In this document: piece after piece, positions 16,778 to 22,211 of the stretch | How positions within the stretch are numbered: the first letter of the stretch is position 1 | How the letters are laid out: every line of letters begins with the position of its first letter | Assembly: GCA_031263435.1 (NCBI GenBank) | Contig: JAISFT010000230.1 | Span: 1 to 22,211, forward strand | Length of the DNA stretch: 22,211 nt | Origin: Treponema sp. | GTDB lineage: Bacteria; Spirochaetota; Spirochaetia; Treponematales; Breznakiellaceae | Reading direction: 5' to 3' | Translations under genes and position numbers: made by a program | The notes under the pieces: model-generated | What the model was told of the DNA's origin: nothing | What the model saw: the letters and a program-made list of their open reading frames with translations, nothing else | Databases searched by the model: none

Positions 16778-17515
16778 ATGGCCGATGAAAATCATATTCT
16801 GGCGGTAAAGGATCTCCACAAAAAATTCGGCCGGAAAGAAGTGGTCCGGGGCGTTAATTTTTCCATGAACAACGGCGAAGTGGCGGGGCTGCTGGGGCCC
16901 AACGGCGCGGGGAAGACCACTATCTTTTATATGATCGTGGGCTTTTACCGGCCGACCGCGGGGCTTGTGTATATGGACGAGATTGATATTACCTCCAAGC
17001 CCATGTTCCTCAGGGCACGCCAGGGAATTGCCTACCTTCCGCAAGAGGCCTCGATTTTCCGTAAGCTTACTGTGGAGCAGAATATCTGGGCCATCCTGGA
17101 AAGCCGCCGGGATATCAACAAGGCCGGAAAGAAGGAACGGCTGGAGGCCCTGCTGGATGAATTCGGTATTGTAAAACTGCGCAGGCAGTACGGCTTTACC
17201 CTTTCCGGCGGAGAACGGAGGCGTACCGAGATTGCCCGGGCCCTGGCAACGGAGCCCAAGTTCCTGCTCCTGGACGAGCCCTTTGCGGGGATTGACCCCA
17301 TAGCGGTTTACGAGATCAAGCGGATCATCCGCAGCCTTGCCGAAAAGGGCATAGGGGTGCTGATTACCGATCATAATGTCCGGGATACCTTAGAGATCAC
17401 TACCGAAGCATTTATCATTGCCGATGGTTCCATTGCTGCCCGCGGCGGACGGGAAGAGATTCTGAATAACGAGATGGTCCGGGAAGTTTATTTGGGCAGC
17501 GAGTTCAGAATGTAA
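16778..17515 (+). CDS. lptB: LptB ABC transporter ATPase
   Basis: Cytoplasmic ATPase that powers lipopolysaccharide-type lipid extraction with the permeases LptF/LptG, which are not in this window. It has 245 residues, the normal length. Walker A is G-PNGAGKT (residues 40-47). The signature is LSGGERRR (from Leu142), and Walker B is FLLLDEP with Asp166 and Glu167. The D-loop reads AGIDP and the switch histidine is His199 in [10 protein letters not shown]. The ERRR signature and DHNVRDTL with a following ITTEAFII segment are specific to LptB rather than amino-acid ATPases. ATG has GGAGG 6 nt upstream. It closes the lptCAB unit, and the flaB sigma-28 promoter begins 26 bp after its stop. Confidence 0.95.
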   Translation: MADENHILAVKDLHKKFGRKEVVRGVNFSMNNGEVAGLLGPNGAGKTTIFYMIVGFYRPTAGLVYMDEIDITSKPMFLRARQGIAYLPQEASIFRKLTVEQNIWAILESRRDINKAGKKERLEALLDEFGIVKLRRQYGFTLSGGERRRTEIARALATEPKFLLLDEPFAGIDPIAVYEIKRIIRSLAEKGIGVLITDHNVRDTLEITTEAFIIADGSIAARGGREEILNNEMVREVYLGSEFRM

Positions 17516-17540
17516 AACCCCTGCAGTTTGTCGTTTTAGC

Positions 17541-17567
17541 TAAAGTCAAAATCCCAATATCCGATAT
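17541..17567 (+). promoter_or_regulatory. Sigma-28 (FliA) promoter of flaB
   Basis: TAAAGTCA (17541-17548), an 11-bp spacer, and TCCGATAT (17560-17567) closely match the flagellar sigma-28 consensus TAAAGTTT-N11-GCCGATAA. It lies upstream of a flagellin gene, as expected for a late flagellar gene. The start should be near 17575, leaving a leader of about 170 nt. Confidence 0.85.
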
Positions 17568-17574
17568 TTAATAT

Positions 17575-17747
17575 GAACCGGAAAATATTATGCGCCCGTT
17601 GGGCCCACTGGTGTTTTTCGGGGAGGGATTTTTGGCCGGAAGCCGGAGATCCCGACTCATTTCCGGTAGAAATGCCGGCGGCAGGGATGCCGCAGCGGCG
17701 AGGCCGTCAGGGGATGGCACGCGCTGAAAATGCCAAGGGAGTGAATA
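17575..17747 (+). promoter_or_regulatory. flaB leader with probable CsrA-binding sites
   Basis: The untranslated leader contains a GCGGCA-GGGA-TGCCGC hairpin (17678-17693) whose loop region reads CAGGGATG, matching the CARGGAUG core of the CsrA consensus. A second site (CAGGGGATG, 17708-17716) follows. A third GGGA overlaps the ribosome site (AGGGAG, 17736-17741), 6 nt from the ATG. A TGGCA/TGCCA pair (17715-17719/17731-17735) can bring the last two close together. A short open frame from 17573 runs into flaB but has no coding character. Confidence 0.55.
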
Positions 17748-18608
17748 ATGATTATCAATCACAACTTGAGCGCAATGTTCGCGGACAGGTCTCTTAAAGT
17801 TACCCAGACCTATCTGGATAAGAACATGGAGAAGTTGTCCAGCGGCTTGCGCATCAACCGCGCGGGGGACGATGCCTCGGGGCTTGCGGTTTCCGAAAAA
17901 CTGCGCAGCCAGATCCGCGGGTTGAACCAGGCGTCCACCAACGCCCAGACCGGTATTTCGTTCAGTCAAACAACGGAAGGCTATCTTCAGGAAACCGAAG
18001 ATATTGTCCAGCGCCTGCGTGAACTGGCGGTTCAGTCTGCACATGGTATCTACACCGATGAAGACCGGATGTATATCCAGATTGAAGTTTCCGCCCTCAT
18101 TGACGAAGTGGATCGGATTGCCTCCCATGCACAGTTCAATGGGATGAATCTGATGACCGGCCGTTTTGCGCGGCTCGTTGGTGAAAACGTTGTTACTGCC
18201 TCCATGTGGTTCCATATCGGCGCCAATATGGATCAGCGGGAACAGGTGTTCATCGGCACCATGACTGCAAAGGGTCTCGGTATCCGGAATGTTGGTGATG
18301 ACTCGATTCTTTCAATGTCCGGTCTGGACAGCGCCAACCGCGCCATCGGAACCCTCGATCAGGCGATTAAGATCATCAACAAGCAAAGGGCCGATCTTGG
18401 CGCCTACCAGAACCGCCTGGAACATGCGGTCCGCGGTTTGGATGTGGGAGCCGAAAATATGCAGGCTTCCGAATCCCGCATCCGCGATACCAACATGGCA
18501 AACGAGATGGTTTGGTACACCAAGAACCAGATCCTCAACCAGTCCGGTACTGCCATGCTTGCCCAGGCCAACCAGCGGGGCCAGTCCGTGCTTCAGCTTC
18601 TCCAGTAA
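17748..18608 (+). CDS. flaB: Flagellin FlaB, periplasmic flagellar filament core
   Basis: Major core subunit of the spirochaete periplasmic flagellum, exported by the flagellar type III pathway, so no signal peptide is expected or seen. The 286 residues are the standard FlaB length: D0/D1 helices at both ends and almost no variable D2/D3 domain. The N-terminus [14 protein letters not shown], the [19 protein letters not shown] motif and N-G-M-N-L-M are diagnostic. The C-terminus ends [12 protein letters not shown]. The ATG has AGGGAG 6 nt upstream. The gene has its own sigma-28 promoter and is followed by a strong terminator, so it is monocistronic. Which FlaB paralogue it is cannot be told. 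Confidence 0.97.
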   Translation: MIINHNLSAMFADRSLKVTQTYLDKNMEKLSSGLRINRAGDDASGLAVSEKLRSQIRGLNQASTNAQTGISFSQTTEGYLQETEDIVQRLRELAVQSAHGIYTDEDRMYIQIEVSALIDEVDRIASHAQFNGMNLMTGRFARLVGENVVTASMWFHIGANMDQREQVFIGTMTAKGLGIRNVGDDSILSMSGLDSANRAIGTLDQAIKIINKQRADLGAYQNRLEHAVRGLDVGAENMQASESRIRDTNMANEMVWYTKNQILNQSGTAMLAQANQRGQSVLQLLQ

Positions 18609-18625
18609 GACGGGAAATCGTTTCC

Positions 18626-18671
18626 GAAAAAGGGCGCCCTTCCGGCCATGCCGGAACAGCGCCTTTTTTTT
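18626..18671 (+). terminator. Intrinsic terminator of flaB
   Basis: GGCGC (18633-18637) pairs with GCGCC (18659-18663). Inside that, after a CC/CA internal loop, TTCCGG pairs with CCGGAA. A run of eight T (18664-18671) follows directly and an A-run precedes. It lies 17 bp after the flaB stop. Confidence 0.9.
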
Positions 18672-18722
18672 GTCCTGTCCGGGGCCGTATAAATGCCATA
18701 ATTTTTTCTTCCCAATAACAAC

Positions 18723-18751
18723 GAAAAGGGCGGGGACAAGCCCCGCCCTGT
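18723..18751 (-). terminator. Intrinsic terminator of the right-hand transporter operon
   Basis: Read on the minus strand, GGGCGGGG and CCCCGCCC form a perfect 8-bp stem with a 5-nt loop, followed by TTTTCGTTGTT. It starts about 30 bp after the solute-binding protein stop and faces the flaB terminator, so the convergent units are insulated. Confidence 0.8.
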
Positions 18752-18779
18752 AAAAGCACGTTACAAATGCAACAGGCTG

Positions 18780-20444
18780 CTAGAACGCGATATCGCTGCG
18801 GCTGTTTGCCTTCTGGGTCATGAAGTCCAGGAAGCGCAGGAAGAGTCCGTTCTCCTGGGTTCTCAGGTAATTTTGAAAGGACAGGAGAATCTGGCGGGCT
18901 TCCGCTTCGGTGGCGGCGAAGTAGGCCCGTTCACGGTAGGTCTTCTCGGGATCCCCTTCAAAGGCGAAGGCGCTGACCCTGGAGTACTCAGGGAATTCTG
19001 TTTCGAATGCGTTAATAGCGTAGCCGGGGAACTGTACGGCGGGTCGAAGTCTCTTATAGGCTTCAAGTTCTGCTACGGCAGCGTCCGCCTCACCCACTCC
19101 GGATTCCCCAAACCAATCGATTCTTAATTGAGTGGCAGTTAGACATCCGGGAATATAATGAGCACCTACTGCACGCAGATCGTCTTCCCAACTGGTATCA
19201 CCGCTGGCCTTGCGTCGCAGCAGATCGGAAGTGATTCGGGGCTGGCCCTGGGCATTGCGGACAAAAGTCTGCCCTTCAATGCCGTATGCGGCCAGGGTCA
19301 TGCCTTCCGGTGTATTGAGGTAGTCGATGTACCTGAAGGCTGCGTCCAGGTCCTTGCAGGTCTTGGGGAAAAAGATGACCCCCGAACCCGAAGCGCCCAT
19401 GCTTTCTACTTGTACCAGTGGATTCCCATCTCTATCGTTCATGGGTCCCACGGGGATGTAGCGCATTTCAGGATTGGAGTTGTACAGGCCCGTCAGCTTG
19501 GTGGAATTAATGCCCACGCTGTACTGAGCAGCGAAGAATAAGGCCGTGCCGTTCCCCACTTTCTGATCCGCCAGGGTGTCGGCGGTGGTGAAACATTCTT
19601 TATCCAGAATATTTTGATTTACAAGCCGCCAGGTAAACAAACACCGGTCAAGCCATGCCTGGGTCAGCCATTCATGGGTAGCGGTACCATCAGGGTTCCT
19701 TACATAATTGGTCAGGTCCTGGGGCATAAAACTCTCCCCATAACGGTAGTGGTCCCAGCCCTGGTGGTAGGTGGTGGCCACGATGGTGGGGTTCCCGTTG
19801 ACGTCCCTAAAGCCGTAGTCCCGGGCCTTTACCATGAAATCGTAGAGTTGTTCAGGAGTCTTGATGGATTTTTCATCGATCCCCAAGGCCCTGGGTACGT
19901 CACCGCGGACAAACACACCGTAGGCCCAGTTGGTGATGTTCTCCGTATTACCGGGGATTCCAGAGGGAATCACGTATAAATTACCGCCAAACATGGGGTC
20001 TGTCAGATCGGTTTCCAGGTACTTTTGAGAGACGACGCCAACATCGTAGACGCGCTTCACGTTGGGGTATTTTTCCAGCATATCCTCAATGGGGAGCAGC
20101 ATACCCTGGGAGGCGGCCCGCTTGATTACACCGGTTTCCCCGGTGTTCCCGCCCCAGAAGGGACCGTTTACGATGTCCGGCATATCACCGGAGGCGAACA
20201 TAAGGTTCAGCCGTTCCGTTTCGCTCATCATAATGCCTTCGATCTCCACGGTAACGCCGGTTTTTTCCCGAATCGCCCGAGCTACAGGGTTGTTGTACTG
20301 GTCGGTGGGGACCTTGATTCCGCCATTCCAGCACTGGAGCATCGTCAGCCGCACGTCATTGGCGGCCGTTGCCGTCCGTCCGCGGGCCCACAGACCCTGG
20401 GTTATGATAGCCATAACCGCAACGAGAACAAGAACTCGTTTCAT
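18780..20444 (-). CDS. Extracellular solute-binding protein, LplA-like
   Basis: Periplasmic binding component of the second importer, 554 residues. The signal peptide is MKRVLVLVAVMAIITQGLW-A with cleavage expected near A-RGR. As in the other SBP of this window, no lipobox cysteine is visible and an A-R-G follows the hydrophobic core. The body shows family-1-like SBP features, such as VTVEIEGIMMSETERLNLMF-A, S-G-D-M-P-D-I-V and the hinge-region YRYIDYLNTPEGM. Its C-terminus differs from the DUF3502 type of the left SBP, so the two are not recent duplicates. ATG at 20444 has AAGGAGAG upstream; an earlier in-frame ATG at 20513 is rejected because it would bury the signal peptide. It is last in its operon after two permeases. 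Substrate unknown, presumably a sugar or oligosaccharide. Confidence 0.92.
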   Translation of the reverse strand: MKRVLVLVAVMAIITQGLWARGRTATAANDVRLTMLQCWNGGIKVPTDQYNNPVARAIREKTGVTVEIEGIMMSETERLNLMFASGDMPDIVNGPFWGGNTGETGVIKRAASQGMLLPIEDMLEKYPNVKRVYDVGVVSQKYLETDLTDPMFGGNLYVIPSGIPGNTENITNWAYGVFVRGDVPRALGIDEKSIKTPEQLYDFMVKARDYGFRDVNGNPTIVATTYHQGWDHYRYGESFMPQDLTNYVRNPDGTATHEWLTQAWLDRCLFTWRLVNQNILDKECFTTADTLADQKVGNGTALFFAAQYSVGINSTKLTGLYNSNPEMRYIPVGPMNDRDGNPLVQVESMGASGSGVIFFPKTCKDLDAAFRYIDYLNTPEGMTLAAYGIEGQTFVRNAQGQPRITSDLLRRKASGDTSWEDDLRAVGAHYIPGCLTATQLRIDWFGESGVGEADAAVAELEAYKRLRPAVQFPGYAINAFETEFPEYSRVSAFAFEGDPEKTYRERAYFAATEAEARQILLSFQNYLRTQENGLFLRFLDFMTQKANSRSDIAF

Positions 20445-20503
20445 AAAACTCTCCTTCCTCAAAGATTTTGCATCCCACGAGTGCAGACACACTCCTTGGA
20501 CGC

Positions 20504-20529
20504 GTTTATCCATAAACCGCCGGGGCGGT
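20504..20529 (-). promoter_or_regulatory. Two overlapping hairpins between the permease and SBP genes
   Basis: GTTTAT-CC-ATAAAC (20504-20517) and ACCGCC-GG-GGCGGT (20516-20529) are both perfect and share two bases, so they compete or stack. They lie in the 91-bp gap before the SBP gene. No T-run follows on the minus strand. An mRNA-processing or stability role is an inference. Confidence 0.5.
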
Positions 20530-20535
20530 AAACGG

Positions 20536-21417
20536 CTAACCTTTAACAGCGCCGATCATGACGCCTTTGACGTAGTACTTCTGTAAGAACGGGTACACCA
20601 CTACGATGGGCATCGTGAGGATCATCACAAAGGCCATCTGCAGGGACTGGGGCGTAAAAGTACGCATGGCCTGGATTAAGGTTTCCTGCCCCGGCTTCAT
20701 TGCGGTGGGTGAAGATTCGCGTAACAGCTTTTGCAGCAAAGTGGCGGCGGGGAACAGGGCTGTGCGGCTCTGGTAATAGGCGCCGGTAAACCAGTCGTTC
20801 CAGTGGCCCACCCCGATAAACAGGGCCAGCGTAGCAATAATGGGCATGGCAAGGGGTACATATATCTGGAACAGCACCCGGCCATGACCGGCTCCGTCTA
20901 TTTGAGCGGACTCCCTCATTTCTGTGGGGATGGTTTGGAAATAGGTACGCATCAGCAGGAAGTTAAAGAAACTGTAGATGCCGGGAATAATGTAGAGCAA
21001 AAAACTCCGTGTAAGCCCCAGGTCCCGAAGCAGGATATAATAGGGAATCATGCCGCCGCCGAAGATCGTGGTGAAGTAAAAGAAGAACGTAAAGAAAGTG
21101 CGGCCGGGAGTTTCCATGATTACGGCGTAGGAAATAAGCATGGTAAAAAACAGGCCCAGCACTACGCCCAGGGCTGTGCGCGCCACAGAGATGATGAGGG
21201 AGTCGAAAATACGCGGGTCCTGAAAGGCCCGGGTATAATTTTCCAGGGTAAAGGCCCGGGGCCAGAGGTACACACCGCCCCGTGTAAAGTCGCTGCCCAC
21301 GTTGAAGGAGGCCACCAGCACATACCAGAACGGGTACAGGGTAATCAGGCCGAAGAGGGCCAGAAAGACTACGTTAAAAACCTGAAACGCCCGTTGAGAT
21401 GCCGACACAGATTTCAT
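20536..21417 (-). CDS. LplC-like sugar ABC transporter permease (CUT1 type)
   Basis: Inner-membrane permease of the second importer, 293 residues, six hydrophobic segments expected. The EAA-type loop reads ESAQIDGAGHGRVLFQIYVP with PLAMP after it, and the C-terminus is KYYVKGVMIGAVKG, the LplC signature ending. Early residues L-Y-P-F-W-Y-V-L-V-A-S-F-N are also typical. ATG at 21417 has AAGGAGG upstream; a longer reading to 21456 would start too far from any ribosome site. It starts 44 bp after the LplB-like gene ends. It is clearly related to but diverged from the permease at the left end of the window. Confidence 0.93.
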   Translation of the reverse strand: MKSVSASQRAFQVFNVVFLALFGLITLYPFWYVLVASFNVGSDFTRGGVYLWPRAFTLENYTRAFQDPRIFDSLIISVARTALGVVLGLFFTMLISYAVIMETPGRTFFTFFFYFTTIFGGGMIPYYILLRDLGLTRSFLLYIIPGIYSFFNFLLMRTYFQTIPTEMRESAQIDGAGHGRVLFQIYVPLAMPIIATLALFIGVGHWNDWFTGAYYQSRTALFPAATLLQKLLRESSPTAMKPGQETLIQAMRTFTPQSLQMAFVMILTMPIVVVYPFLQKYYVKGVMIGAVKG

Positions 21418-21461
21418 CTTCTCACTCCTCCTTGTTGCCCACAGTTCCCCGGACAAGGCCC

Positions 21462-22211
21462 TTAAAAAATTCCAACCTCAAAAAAACGCTTGGCAGTCCA
21501 GTTGGTGATGAGGACCAGAACAAACGAAAATACCGATTTAAAAAGACCGATGGCCGAGGCATATTCGAATTTGCCGTAGTTAAGGCCGGTCTTTAGCGTA
21601 AAGGTGTCCAGGATTTCCGATATGAGCATGTTGGCCGGCTGCTGCAGAAGCAGGATCTGATCGAAACCCGCATTCAAAAGACCGCCAATGGCAAAGATAA
21701 GCATGATGCCGATGGTTGTTTTAATGCCGGGCAGGGTAATGTACCAGGTACACTTTAACCGCCCCGCCCCGTCCAGATAGGCCGACTCGTAGAGTTCCGG
21801 GTTGATGCCGGACAGGGCGGACAGGTAGATGATGGAGCCCCAACCTGCCCCCTTCCAGATGTCCGAAAGGACCACCAGGGGGTAGAAAAACCGTTCCTCC
21901 CCCAGGAAAAAGAGGCTTGAAAAGCCCAGGCGGTTACGGATGTTGTTGACGATGCCGCCGTAGGGGCTGAACACCACGGTCATCAGGCTGACCACTACCA
22001 CCCAGGAGACGAAGTTGGGCAGGTAGCTCATGGTTTGGATGGCCCGTTTGAACCGGGGGAGGCGGAGTTCGTTCAACAGCAGGGCCAGGATTATGGGAGC
22101 GGGGAAACACAGGAGGATTTTAAGGCCGCTGATGACGAGGGTGTTACGGATGACTTCCCAGAATTCGAGGGAAGAGATGAAGGTGCGGAAATGTTTTAGT
22201 CCTGCCCAGGG
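21462..22211 (-). CDS. LplB-like sugar ABC transporter permease, 5' end outside window
   Basis: The gene runs off the right edge; 249 residues of the C-terminal part are visible and the frame stays open to the last base. A TTG within it at 22076 is not the real start, because upstream codons read through a family-typical stretch: W-A-G-L-K-H-F, then W-E-V-I-R-N-T-L, then F-P-A-P-I-I-L-A-L-L-L-N-E. The EAA-type loop is ESAYLDGAGRLKCTWYITLP. It is first of the visible cassette (permease, permease, SBP). Roughly 50-70 N-terminal residues are missing, judged from the length of the other LplB-like protein. Confidence 0.92.
   Translation of the reverse strand, partial: PWAGLKHFRTFISSLEFWEVIRNTLVISGLKILLCFPAPIILALLLNELRLPRFKRAIQTMSYLPNFVSWVVVVSLMTVVFSPYGGIVNNIRNRLGFSSLFFLGEERFFYPLVVLSDIWKGAGWGSIIYLSALSGINPELYESAYLDGAGRLKCTWYITLPGIKTTIGIMLIFAIGGLLNAGFDQILLLQQPANMLISEILDTFTLKTGLNYGKFEYASAIGLFKSVFSFVLVLITNWTAKRFFEVGIF

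Noticed and set aside
17573..17797. A 74-codon open frame in the flaB leader
   Set aside because: It starts within two bases of the expected transcription start, has no ribosome site, and overlaps flaB in another frame. A regulatory leader is the better reading.

Overview
The window looks like a chromosomal segment of a moderately GC-rich spirochaete of the Treponema group. The best evidence is a 286-residue FlaB-type flagellin behind a near-consensus sigma-28 promoter, an lptC-lptA-lptB block, and two sugar-transport cassettes of the LplA/LplB/LplC type. The carbohydrate genes (GH3, GH43, two oligosaccharide importers) suit a gut or plant-polymer niche, but the species cannot be fixed from sequence alone. 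No tRNA, rRNA, CRISPR array, transposase or phage gene was found.

Layout. Positions 1-177 hold no gene, only three back-to-back perfect palindromes. Positions 178-6101, all on the minus strand, form a probable operon in the order GH3 glycosidase, solute-binding protein (DUF3502 type), LplB-like permease, LplC-like permease. A divergent AraC-type regulator (6200-7114, +) faces it. The shared 98-bp gap carries overlapping back-to-back -10 elements and a pair of 13-bp direct repeats 20 bp apart, a good candidate operator. Next on the minus strand come a GH43 galactanase-like enzyme (7167-8225), a DUF4139 exported protein (8301-10361) and a large DUF2339 polytopic membrane protein (10415-13282). 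A copy of one terminal palindrome sits just upstream of the GH43 gene. A 477-bp gene-free stretch with short repeats and hairpins follows.

From 13760 the plus strand carries pyrG (CTP synthase, apparently leaderless), lptC, lptA, lptB and flaB. The flaB leader contains three GGA motifs that look like CsrA sites. Two terminators facing in opposite directions separate flaB from a second, partial import cassette on the minus strand (LplB partial, LplC, then a different solute-binding protein last), which runs off the right edge.

How the genes work together. The left operon and its regulator plausibly form a self-contained circuit: oligosaccharide uptake by the SBP and two permeases, hydrolysis by GH3, and control by AraC. 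Neither import cassette encodes an ATPase within the window, so a shared MsmK-like ATPase elsewhere is likely. The lptCAB genes imply an Lpt-type envelope transport bridge, notable because well-studied treponemes are described as lacking classical LPS. No whole new system was recognised. The most interesting signals are regulatory: the flaB leader, the leaderless pyrG, the bidirectional promoter and operator, and the palindrome family.
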